Part shown: positions 34,213-42,440 of the stretch, one piece after another
Position numbering within the stretch: position 1 is the first letter of the stretch
How the letters are laid out: every line of letters begins with the position of its first letter
Source of the DNA: Candidatus Rokuibacteriota bacterium
GTDB lineage: Bacteria > Methylomirabilota > Methylomirabilia > Rokubacteriales > CSP1-6
Length of the DNA: 64,000 nt
NCBI GenBank assembly: GCA_003220265.1
Contig: QHRW01000117.1
Location: forward strand, 62,001 to 126,000
Reading direction: 5' to 3'
Notes under the pieces: model-generated
The model's input: the letters and a program-made list of their open reading frames with translations, nothing else
What the model was told of the DNA's origin: nothing
Database searches by the model: none
Program-made: the position numbers and the translations under genes

Positions 34213-34676
34213 CCGCCGGCGGCCCCGGCCAGAACGAGCGCGAACCGCTCGTTAGCGTCGGTGAACCATGCCTCGGGCAGGAGCCCGGCCCGGCCCAGCA
34301 CCGCGTCGATGGAGGCGCGGGTGAACTTGTACGAGGACTCGGTCCAGATGCCGTCGCCCTCGCGGAAGTCGAGCACGAGCTCCAGGCGGCGCAGACGCAC
34401 GCGCTGAGGGGCCGTGGCGACCAGGTGCATCTCGATCCGGCTCGCCGCGTCGTTGTCGAACGCCTCGTGCCGGAAGGCGTCGGGGTCGAAGTCGCCGTCC
34501 ACGCCCCGGTTGGCCTCGGGCAGCCGGGTGATGCGCTCGAACAGGAGGGGCCCCGTGTCGTCATGGAAATACTTCGGCGGCATCCAGCGCGGCCGGGCAC
34601 CGAGCCCCCGCTTCACGTCCCGCGCGAGCCGCGCAAGACCGTCAGCGGGCGACGGTGCGAAAGCCGGCGAAGACAT
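34209..34676 (-). CDS. egtD: EgtD-like histidine methyltransferase lacking the SAM-binding domain (in-frame deletion)
   Basis: 155 residues against about 320 for EgtD. Residues 1-53 match the EgtD N-terminus (RPRWMPPKYFHDDTGPLLFE, then RITRLPE). The sequence jumps directly to the family C-terminal block (ANRGVDGDFDPDAFRHEAF, IEMHL, then YKFTR). The whole Rossmann core with the SAM-binding glycines is gone, yet the frame is kept. In EgtD the two retained pieces together form the histidine-binding domain. It cannot methylate as read. ATG at 34676 overlaps egtB by 35 bases. Either a real deletion, a repurposed binding domain or an assembly fault. Confidence 0.8.
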   Translation of the reverse strand: MSSPAFAPSPADGLARLARDVKRGLGARPRWMPPKYFHDDTGPLLFERITRLPEANRGVDGDFDPDAFRHEAFDNDAASRIEMHLVATAPQRVRLRRLELVLDFREGDGIWTESSYKFTRASIDAVLGRAGLLPEAWFTDANERFALVLAGAAGG

Positions 34677-35946
34677 TGCGGCGCTGCCGCATGTAGAAGT
34701 TACGCCACGTGCTGCGGATCAGTCGAGAGCGCGTCGCCCAGCACCCGCCCTTGAGCACCTTCTTGAGGCCGAAGTACGGCTGCGAGTACTCCTGATAGGG
34801 ATCGCATTCGAAGCCCGGGTAAGCCTCGAAGGTGTCCTCGACCCACTCCCAGACATTGCCGATCATTTGCCGGCAGCCGACGGGACTGTCGCCGGCCCCC
34901 AGCGCGCGCACGTCGATCGTGCCGCCCGCGCGATAGTCGAGGTTGGCGCATGCCGGTGCGGGGGCGCCGTCTCCCCAGGGGAAGCGCCGCTTGCGCCCGG
35001 TCGCCGGCTCCATCGTGGCGGCCATCTCCCACTCGGCCTCCGTCGGCAGGCGCCGGCCCGCCCACCGGCACCATGCCTCGGCTTCATACCAGTTGACGTG
35101 CATCACGGGATGCCAGGGCTCGAGGCGGGTCGGCGCGCCGAACCGGCACTCGTACCAGCCCTCACTGCCGTGGGTCCAGAAGAGCGGATGCTCGGCCCGC
35201 TCGCGGCGCCGCCAGTCCCAGCCACGGCGGCTCCACAGCTCGCGGCGGCGATAGCCCCCGTCGTCGACGAACGCCGCGTACTCGACGTTAGTCACCGCCG
35301 TCGATGCGATGCGGAACGGCGCCACCTCGACGGGATGCGCCCACTTCTCGTTGTCGAACACGAACGCCTCGCCCGGCGCGGCGCCGAGCATGAGGACGCC
35401 GCCGGGAACGTCCACGTCGCGCGGCGCGTAGGTCTGGTCCACGGCCGGTGAGGCGGCCGCGGGGTCGAGCCACGAGAGGCGCGGCCGCGGATAGCCGAGC
35501 GTCTTCCGGATCAGCATCAGGTTCTCGGCATGCATGTCCTCGTGCTGAGCGGCCAGGGTATAGAAGTACGCGTCGACGGCCGAGACCTCGCGCGACTCGA
35601 GGCGCCCGACGCTCCGCCGGAGGACCTCGCCGATGTACTCCTCCGTCGCGCGACGGCAGGGATAGTCGTGGTCCCAGCGCCGGGTGTAGGAGACGCTGAA
35701 CGAGTCGTAGACGCCGTCCGAGCCCGCCAACAGCGTTTCGGCGCCGTCGAGATGGCGCAGGAGCCAGTATTCCTGGAACCAGCCGACGTGTCCCATCTCC
35801 CAGATCGGCGGCTCGACGAAGTGCTGCCGCGCGCCCAGCATCTGAGCATCGGTCAGTCCGTCGAGCAGCTCGAGCTCGACGCGCCTGGCGTCGAGCAGCG
35901 CCGCGATCAGGTGGTCGGCGACTGGCTGGTCGGGTGAGCGATCCAT
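34642..35946 (-). CDS. egtB: Ergothioneine biosynthesis sulfoxide synthase EgtB-like
   Basis: 434 residues. The N-terminal DinB-like domain carries the iron ligands: one His in WEMGHVGWFQEYW and two in QHEDMHAENL. From about 190 the FGE-sulfatase domain follows, with PVMHVNWYEAEAWCRWAG, RLPTEAEWEMAA and NVWEWVEDTFEAYPGFECD, ending RRNVFAGFRTVAR. EgtB joins trimethylhistidine to cysteine or gamma-glutamylcysteine with oxygen. The start ATG 35946 is preferred over an upstream one at 36000 because the DinB domain begins directly after it. The promoter region contains an 11-base inverted repeat. Confidence 0.87.
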   Translation of the reverse strand: MDRSPDQPVADHLIAALLDARRVELELLDGLTDAQMLGARQHFVEPPIWEMGHVGWFQEYWLLRHLDGAETLLAGSDGVYDSFSVSYTRRWDHDYPCRRATEEYIGEVLRRSVGRLESREVSAVDAYFYTLAAQHEDMHAENLMLIRKTLGYPRPRLSWLDPAAASPAVDQTYAPRDVDVPGGVLMLGAAPGEAFVFDNEKWAHPVEVAPFRIASTAVTNVEYAAFVDDGGYRRRELWSRRGWDWRRRERAEHPLFWTHGSEGWYECRFGAPTRLEPWHPVMHVNWYEAEAWCRWAGRRLPTEAEWEMAATMEPATGRKRRFPWGDGAPAPACANLDYRAGGTIDVRALGAGDSPVGCRQMIGNVWEWVEDTFEAYPGFECDPYQEYSQPYFGLKKVLKGGCWATRSRLIRSTWRNFYMRQRRNVFAGFRTVAR

Positions 35947-35949
35947 CGT

Positions 35950-35999
35950 TGCGGACCCTGTTTCGCGGCCCAGTGTATCGGTGTTCGCCAGGGTCCGCA
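35950..35999. promoter_or_regulatory. 11-base inverted repeat flanking the egtB -10 box
   Basis: TGCGGACCCTG (35950-35960) and CAGGGTCCGCA (35989-35999) are perfect inverted copies 28 bases apart. Between them, on the minus strand, lies TACACT (35977-35972), a plausible -10 for egtB. It could be a two-site operator or a stem in the transcript of the opposite strand. Confidence 0.45.
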
Positions 36000-36024
36000 C
36001 GCGCTTGCCGGGGAGGCCCGCCCC

Positions 36025-36053
36025 TTCCGGGCCCCCGGCAGCCGTGTTACCTT
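36025..36053 (+). promoter_or_regulatory. Weak candidate promoter for the Liv-type importer
   Basis: An extended -10 TGTTACCTT ends at 36053, with TTCCGG at the -35 position 17 bases upstream. The -35 matches poorly, so this is tentative. An AGG-rich Shine-Dalgarno precedes the ATG at 36088. Confidence 0.3.
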
Positions 36054-36087
36054 AGCGCCCACTTTGCGGCCCGGAGGTTTTCGTCCG

Positions 36088-37416
36088 ATGAAATCGCTAC
36101 GCGTCCCGCTGATCCTGCCCCTGGTGGCGGCCCTCGTCCTCGCAACCACGCCGCCTCCCGTGGCCGACGCCCAGGGCCAGAGCATCAAGATCGGCGTCCT
36201 CTTCGATCACACCGGGCCCTTCGCGGCCGGCGGCTCGCTCAACTGCTGGCGCGGCGCCAAGATGGCGATCGATCTCGTGAACGAGAAGGGCGGCGTGCTC
36301 GGCAAGTACAAGATCGTCCAGGTGGACGGCGACGGGCAGTCGAAGGCCGAGGTCGCCATCAACGAGGCGGAGCGGCTGCTGAACGCGGAGAAGGTGGACA
36401 TCCTGGCCGGCATCTACTCCTCGGCGCACGCCGTGCCGCTGGCCGAGAAGGTCGACAAGCAGAAGAAGTTCCTGTGGATCACGACCGCCATCTCGTCGAA
36501 AGTCTTCGACGGCCGCAATCTGCAGTACACGTTCCGCCCGCAGGCCACCGGGGATCAGTTCGGCGCGCTCTCCGTCGCCTACATCAACGAGTTCGCCCGG
36601 GACAAGCTGAAGAAGGATCCCAAGGCGCTGCGCATCGCCCTCATCCACGAGGACGGCGCCTACGGCACCGACGTGGCCAACGGCAGCGAGGTGAAGGCCA
36701 AGGAGCTCGGCCTCAACATCGTGCTGAAGGAAGGCTACTCGATCAACGCGCCCGATCTCTCGTCGCTGGTCACCAAGCTGCGCTCGCAGCGGCCCGACGT
36801 GCTGCTGCACACGGGCTACAACCCCGACATCGCGCTGTTTCTGCGCCAGGCCAAGGAGCAGGGCCTGAGGCTGCAGGCCTACATCGGGCACGGGGCCGGC
36901 CACAGCCAGATCGACAAGCTGAAGGAGGCGTTCGGCGCCAAGGAGATCGAGGGCTTCCACACGCTCGATCCCATCGCCTCGCAGCTCCTCGACCCGAAGA
37001 AGCTCAAGCCCGGCGTCGGCGAGATGACGGCCGAGATGGTCAAGCGCTACAAGGCGCAGTTCGACAAGGACGTGACCGACCGCGCCATCGCCCCGCACGT
37101 CTCCATGGGCTTCAACAACATGTGGATCCTGCTCAACGACGTGCTGCCGCGAGCCATCAGCAAGCACGGCGGCTTCGGCGCCGACGCGCTCGCCAAGGCG
37201 GCGCGCGAGACGGACATCCCCGAGGGCGGAACGATGCAGGGCTATGGCGTGAAGTTCTTCCCGCCCGGCCACCGCTTCGCCGGGCAGAACGAGCGCGCGT
37301 TCCCGGCCGTCTTCGAGATCATCGAGGGCAAGTTCGAGCTCGTCTATCCCAAGACGGTCGCGACCGCCTCGCCCCTGCTCCCTCTGCCGGCGTCGTCCCC
37401 GCTCGCGGCCAAGTAG
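36088..37416 (+). CDS. Liv-type ABC transporter substrate-binding protein
   Basis: 442 residues with a signal peptide (hydrophobic LILPLVAALVLATT, cleavage near ADAQG). The Peripla_BP_6 domain follows: IKIGVLFDHTGPFA, INEAERLLNAEKVDILAGIYSS read in two parts, and GHSQIDKLKEAFGAKEIEG. It binds a small amide or amino-acid ligand outside the membrane and hands it to the LivHM permease encoded downstream. GGAGG lies 8 bases before ATG 36088. It is separated from the ATPase gene by a strong hairpin that should keep its expression highest in the operon. The ligand is unknown. Confidence 0.9.
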   Translation: MKSLRVPLILPLVAALVLATTPPPVADAQGQSIKIGVLFDHTGPFAAGGSLNCWRGAKMAIDLVNEKGGVLGKYKIVQVDGDGQSKAEVAINEAERLLNAEKVDILAGIYSSAHAVPLAEKVDKQKKFLWITTAISSKVFDGRNLQYTFRPQATGDQFGALSVAYINEFARDKLKKDPKALRIALIHEDGAYGTDVANGSEVKAKELGLNIVLKEGYSINAPDLSSLVTKLRSQRPDVLLHTGYNPDIALFLRQAKEQGLRLQAYIGHGAGHSQIDKLKEAFGAKEIEGFHTLDPIASQLLDPKKLKPGVGEMTAEMVKRYKAQFDKDVTDRAIAPHVSMGFNNMWILLNDVLPRAISKHGGFGADALAKAARETDIPEGGTMQGYGVKFFPPGHRFAGQNERAFPAVFEIIEGKFELVYPKTVATASPLLPLPASSPLAAK

Positions 37417-37423
37417 AGCGCAC

Positions 37424-37452
37424 GGCGGGGGCCGCAACGCGCGGCCCCCGCC
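37424..37452 (+). terminator. Hairpin between binding-protein and ATPase genes (attenuator)
   Basis: A perfect 12-base-pair stem, GGCGGGGGCCGC with GCGGCCCCCGCC, closes a 5-base loop. There is no T run after it. It starts 7 bases after the stop of the binding-protein gene, where partial termination or mRNA 3'-end protection is common in such operons. Confidence 0.65.
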
Positions 37453-37467
37453 CATCTCCCACCGCCA

Positions 37468-38195
37468 ATGCTCACCGTCACGAACCTGACCAAGCGCTTC
37501 GGGGGGTTCACGGCACTCAACGAGGTGTCGTTCGAGGTCAACGAGGGGGAGATCCTGGGGCTGATCGGGCCCAATGGGTCGGGGAAGACGACGGCGTTCA
37601 ATTGCATCTCGGGCGCGCTGCGGCCGTCGTCGGGGTCGATCACCTTCCAGGGCCGCGAGATCGCCGGGCTCACGCCCGACGCCGTGTGCCACCTCGGAAT
37701 CGCGCGCACGTTCCAGATTCCCCGGCCGTTCCGCAAGCTGTCGATCGTCGAGAACGTCGCGGTGGCCGCGCACTACGGCGCCGCCGAGCGCACCGGCGAG
37801 GCGGAAGCGCGCCGCCGCGCCGCGAAGATCCTCGACCTCGTCGGCCTGCCGGCCGATCCTGAGGCCTCGCCGATGCTGCTGGGCGCGGGCGGGCTCAAGA
37901 AGCTCGAGCTTGCGCGCGCGCTCGCCACCGGCCCGCGGCTACTGCTGGCCGACGAGAGCCTGGGCGGGCTCGACCCCGCCGAGATGGCCGGCGCCGCCGA
38001 GATGCTCAAGCGCGTGCGGCGCGAGCTCGAGGTGACGATCGTGTGGGTCGAGCACATCATGGCCACGCTCATGCGCATCGTCGACCGCGTGGTGGTGCTG
38101 GACCACGGCGAGAAGATCGCCGAGGGCGCGCCGCGCGAGGTGGCCGAGGACCCGCGCGTCGTCGAGGCCTACCTCGGCGAGAAGATCGTGCTGGC

Positions 38196-38199
<4 letters not shown>
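37468..38199 (+). CDS. livG: Liv-type ABC transporter ATPase LivG
   Basis: 243 residues. Walker A is IGPNGSGKTTAFNCI, and the LivG-specific LGIARTFQIPRPFRKLS follows. Walker B is LLLADESLGGLD and the His switch VWVEHIMATL. The signature, usually LSxGQ, reads LLGAGGLKKLELARAL, lacking the usual Ser and Gln. That may weaken ATP hydrolysis at one of the two sites of the LivG/LivF pair. It energises the importer from the cytoplasmic side. GTGA overlap with livF. Confidence 0.88.
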
Positions 38200-38902
<703 letters not shown>

Positions 38903-38906
<4 letters not shown>

Positions 38907-39769
38907 TCGACCCGATCTTCCTGGCCGAGGCGGCGGTCAACGGCGTCCTGCTGGGCGGCGTCCTCGCCCTGCTGGCGCTGGGGCTCAACCTCATCTTCGG
39001 CGTCATCGACATCGTCTGGATCGCCTACGTGGACCTCGTCATGCTGTGCATGTACCTGGTCTACTTCCTCGTGCAGGTCTACGGCTGGCCGGTGTGGGCC
39101 GGCGGCCTCGCCGCCGTCGCGCTGGGCGCCGCGCTCGGCATCGCCGTGCACCTGCTGATCATCTCGCCGATCCTCGGCAGCGCGCCGATCAACCAGCTGC
39201 TCGCCACCGGCGGCCTGCTCTTCTTCCTGCAGTCGTTCGCGACGTTCCTGTGGACCACCGATCACAGGTCGGTGCGCCTGTCGCTGCCGAGCTACGACCT
39301 GGGCGGCATCTTCCTGCCGCTGACGCGCGTGATCCCCTTCGCCATCTCGATCCTGGCGCTCGTCGCCCTCTACCTCTTCCTCACGCGCACGTTCGTCGGC
39401 ACCGCCATCCGCGCCGTCTCGCAGGACCGCGAGGCCATGGGGCTGATGGGCGCCAATCCGCACCGCATCTACCTCGTCACCTCCGCGGTGGGCGGGCTCA
39501 TGGCGGGCCTGGCGGGGGCGCTCCTGATCTTCCTCTACTCGGTGCACCCGTTCTTCGGCGGCCAGCTCGGGCCGCTCACCTTCATGATCTGCGTGCTGGG
39601 CGGCCTCGGGAACATGGTGGGCGCCTTCGTGGCCTCGTTCATCATGAGCGAGATCATCTCGATCGCCGGCGTGCTGTGGTCGACCGAGATGGGCTACGTC
39701 ATCGCGTTCGTCGTCTTCATCGTGATGATCTTCGTGCGGCCGGGCGGCATCCTCGCCCGCCGCGGCTGA
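38903..39769 (+). CDS. livH: Liv-type ABC transporter permease LivH
   Basis: 288 residues from GTG at 38903 (GTGA). The start FLAEAAVNGVLLGGVLALLA and LALGLNLIFGVIDIVWIA are typical LivH, with about eight membrane segments; the EAA-like loop is RAVSQDREAMGLMGANPHRI. It forms one half of the inner-membrane channel. No unusual feature. Confidence 0.93.
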
Positions 39770-39778
39770 CCCGCCCCG

Positions 39779-40786
39779 ATGCGCCGCGCGCTCGTCCCCG
39801 TCCTGGCCGCGCTGCTGGCCCTCGCGCCCCTGGTGCCGATGGCCGGCATGAAGCAATACGTCCTGCACGTGATGATCCAGATCCTCATCTGGTCCTTCAT
39901 CGGCGGCGCGTGGTCGCTGATGGGCCGCTTCGGGCTCGTCTCGCTCGGCCACGGCGCCTTCCTCGGCCTCGGCGCCTACGCCACCGTGCTGCTGTGGAAC
40001 TTCTGGGCGTGGAGCCCGTGGCTCGGCGGCGCCGTTGCCGTCGTCCTCACCGCCATCCTGGCCGCGGTCGTCGCCTACCCGTGCTCGCGCTTCCAGGTGG
40101 TCGGCCACTACTTCGGCCTGGTGACGCTGGCCGTGGGCGAGGTCATCCGGCTGCTCATCATCGCCGAGCGCGACTGGACGGGCGGCTCGCTCGGCGTCTC
40201 GCTCAAGCCCGTGGGCAGCGACAGCCTCTGGGCCCTGCAGTTCGCCGACAAGCGCGTCTTCTACTATGGCGCGCTGGCGCTGTGGCTGGCCGGGCTCTGG
40301 GTCTGGCATCGCGTGGACCGCTCGATGGCGCGCTCGGCCATGGAGGCGATCGGCGAGGACGAGACGGCCGCCGCCTCGGTCGGCATCCACGTCACCCGCT
40401 TCAAGATCGCCATCACCGTGCTGTCGGCCGCGCTCACCGCAGTCGGCGGCGTGGCCTACGCGCAGTACATCGCCTACGTGAACCCCGACACGCTGGCCGG
40501 CATCGGCGTGTCGCTGCGCATTGTGTTCGCCGTCGTGCTGGGCGGCATGTACTCGCTGCTCGGTCCCGCCGTCGGCGCCGCGCTGACGATCGCGCTGTCC
40601 GAGTGGCTGCGCATCGCCTTCGGTCTCAAGCTCATCGGGATGGCGGAGACGATCTACGGCTTCCTGCTCGTGGTCTTCATCATCTTCCTGCCCGCCGGCA
40701 TCGTCGGCAGCGCGGGGGGGCTTCTTCGTGGGGGGGCCCGATATGGCCCCCCACACCCCCCAGACGCTCGTCGCGCCCCGGCGTAG
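39779..40786 (+). CDS. livM: Liv-type ABC transporter permease LivM with repeat-encoded tail
   Basis: 335 residues. The core has the LivM block SLMGRFGLVSLGHGAFLGLG, GHYFGLVTLAVGEVIRLLII, and the EAA loop AIGEDETAAASVGIHVTRFK. The native end is expected after FLPAGIVGSAGGLL. The last 20 or so residues (about GGARYGPPHPPDARRAPA) are read from the repeat element at 40730-40815, and the TAG at 40784-40786 falls in the loop of its second hairpin. It completes the five-gene importer. The tail would face the cytoplasm and is not part of the usual fold. Confidence 0.9.
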   Translation: MRRALVPVLAALLALAPLVPMAGMKQYVLHVMIQILIWSFIGGAWSLMGRFGLVSLGHGAFLGLGAYATVLLWNFWAWSPWLGGAVAVVLTAILAAVVAYPCSRFQVVGHYFGLVTLAVGEVIRLLIIAERDWTGGSLGVSLKPVGSDSLWALQFADKRVFYYGALALWLAGLWVWHRVDRSMARSAMEAIGEDETAAASVGIHVTRFKIAITVLSAALTAVGGVAYAQYIAYVNPDTLAGIGVSLRIVFAVVLGGMYSLLGPAVGAALTIALSEWLRIAFGLKLIGMAETIYGFLLVVFIIFLPAGIVGSAGGLLRGGARYGPPHPPDARRAPA

Positions 40787-40815
40787 CCGTGGCGCGCCTC
40801 GATGACCGCTACTGA
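40730..40815 (+). repeat. Bipartite hairpin repeat, copy 2, at the 3' end of livM
   Basis: Aligns with 29249-29336, with GGGGGGCCC...GGCCCCCC, then CGCGCC-C-CGGC/GCCG-T-GGCGCG around a GTA loop (40772-40796). The stem bases are unchanged between copies while loop and linker vary. In a different frame from livM it reads WGGPIWPPTP...VARLDDRY and stops at TGA 40813-40815, matching the frame used in copy 1. Confidence 0.85.
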
Positions 40816-40831
40816 CGTATCCTTAGGCGCC

Positions 40832-41743
40832 ATGGCTGACTATGCGGTGTACCCGGCGAAGGAGCCCAGCAAGCAGGCGCGCGCGCTGGCCGAGCAGGTG
40901 GAGCGCGACGGCGGCCACGTGATGGCGGTCTACCAGGAGCCGATCGGCGAGCACTGGCAGCTCTTCGTGCTGCTGCCGCGGACGAAGGTCGCGGCCAGCC
41001 CCTACCAGCGCGACGTCTCGCCCACTCACGTCAAGCGGCTGACCGAGGCGGTGAAGAAGATCGACCGCTTCGTCGATCCGATCCTGGCCGTGTCGCCGGA
41101 GCCGGGCGTGTACTGGACGCCGAACGGCAATCACCGGCGGACGGCGCTCGACAAGCTGAAGGCCGACTACGTCCCCGCCATCCTCGTGGCCGAGCAGGAG
41201 GTGGCCTTCCAGGTGCTGCCCCTCAACACCGAGAAGGCGCACAACCTGAAGGAGAAGTCGCTGGAGGTCATCCGAATGTATCGCGCGCTGGCCGAGCAGC
41301 AGCCGTCGTCCACCGAGGACGACTGGGCGCTGCAGTTCGAGTCCGCGCACTTCGTCACCCTCGGGCTGCTCTACGAGCAGAACAAACGCTTCGCCGGCGG
41401 CGCCTTCGCGCCGATCCTGCGCCGGGTGGACAAGTTCCTCAAGGGCGGCCTTAGCCGGGGCCTTCCGGAGCGGGTCGAGCGCGCCGAGATGGTGCGCGCG
41501 GCCGACGAGGTGCTGGCCCAGGTGGTGGCCAAGGTCAAGAAGCGCGGCATCAACCATCCGTACGTGAAGAACTACCTGCTGGCCCGGACCACGCCACTGA
41601 CGCGCGCGCGCAAGACCCTGCCGTCGTTCGAGCAAACGTTCAAGAAGCTGCGCGAAGCGCTCGAGGACTTCGACGTGGCCAAGGTGCGCTACGACGAGAT
41701 CCAGCGGTCGGCCATCATGATGGCCCCGGCCACGGCGGACTGA
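40832..41743 (+). CDS. Stand-alone ParB-N-like domain protein
   Basis: 303 residues. The ParB/sulfiredoxin-like fold is visible in PYQRDVSPTHVKRLTEAVKK, VDPILAVSPEPG and NGNHRRTALDKLKADYVPAI, which matches the ParB GxRR/NGNHR nucleotide-binding box. No helix-turn-helix is obvious after it; the remainder is alpha-helical. It may therefore be a nucleotide-dependent protein rather than a chromosome partition factor. A TATCCT box (40818-40823) ends 9 bases before the ATG, so the mRNA may be nearly leaderless. An SDR and an M24 peptidase gene follow in one operon. Confidence 0.75.
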   Translation: MADYAVYPAKEPSKQARALAEQVERDGGHVMAVYQEPIGEHWQLFVLLPRTKVAASPYQRDVSPTHVKRLTEAVKKIDRFVDPILAVSPEPGVYWTPNGNHRRTALDKLKADYVPAILVAEQEVAFQVLPLNTEKAHNLKEKSLEVIRMYRALAEQQPSSTEDDWALQFESAHFVTLGLLYEQNKRFAGGAFAPILRRVDKFLKGGLSRGLPERVERAEMVRAADEVLAQVVAKVKKRGINHPYVKNYLLARTTPLTRARKTLPSFEQTFKKLREALEDFDVAKVRYDEIQRSAIMMAPATAD

Positions 41744-41747
41744 GCCC

Positions 41748-42440
41748 ATGCCCCGCGTGGCCCTCGTCACCGGCGGCAGCGGCGCGCTCGGCCAGGCGAT
41801 CGTCCATCGCTTCCTGGCCGACGGCGCCGCGGTGTGCGTGCCGTGGATCGTGGACGCCGAGCGCGCGCGGCTGGACGCCTCGCTCGATGCGAGCACGCGC
41901 GCGCGGGTCATGCTGGAGCGCTGCGACGTGACGGACGACGCGGCCATGGCGCGGCTCGCAGCCGCCGTCGCCGACAAGCACGGGCGGCTCGACGTCCTCG
42001 TCACCGGCGTCGGCGGCTTCGCCGGCGGCGGGCTCGTGGACACCGATCGCGCCGCCTGGGACCGGATGCTCGCGATGAACCTCACCTCCGCGTTCACGGC
42101 CGCGCGGGCGGTGGTGCCCCACATGCTCGCGGCCAGCGGCGGGCGCGTCGTCATGATCTCCTCGCGCGCGGTGGTCCCGCCCGCGGGCGGCTTCATCGGC
42201 TACACGGTCGCCAAGGCCGGCGTGATCGCGCTCATGCAGGCGCTGGCGCAGGAGGTGAAGGGCCGCGGCGTGACCGTGAACGCCGTGGCGCCGAGCACGA
42301 TGGACACGCCCGCCAATCGCGCCGCCATGCCCGACGCCGATCCGAAGACGTGGGTGCCGGTCGCGGCCGTCGCCGATGCCGTCGCCGCGCTGGCCGCCGA
42401 GAGCGCCGCGCACGTCACCGGCACGCTCGTGATGATCTGA
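41748..42440 (+). CDS. Short-chain dehydrogenase/reductase
   Basis: 230 residues, classical SDR length. TGGSGALGQAI is the NAD(P) motif TGxxxGxG, and MISSRAVVPPAGGFIGYTVAKAG holds the catalytic Ser and the Y-x3-K pair (given here in two overlapping parts). It oxidises or reduces an unknown alcohol/ketone. It begins 4 bases after the ParB-like gene and its stop overlaps the M24 peptidase ATG (TGATG). Confidence 0.9.
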   Translation: MPRVALVTGGSGALGQAIVHRFLADGAAVCVPWIVDAERARLDASLDASTRARVMLERCDVTDDAAMARLAAAVADKHGRLDVLVTGVGGFAGGGLVDTDRAAWDRMLAMNLTSAFTAARAVVPHMLAASGGRVVMISSRAVVPPAGGFIGYTVAKAGVIALMQALAQEVKGRGVTVNAVAPSTMDTPANRAAMPDADPKTWVPVAAVADAVAALAAESAAHVTGTLVMI

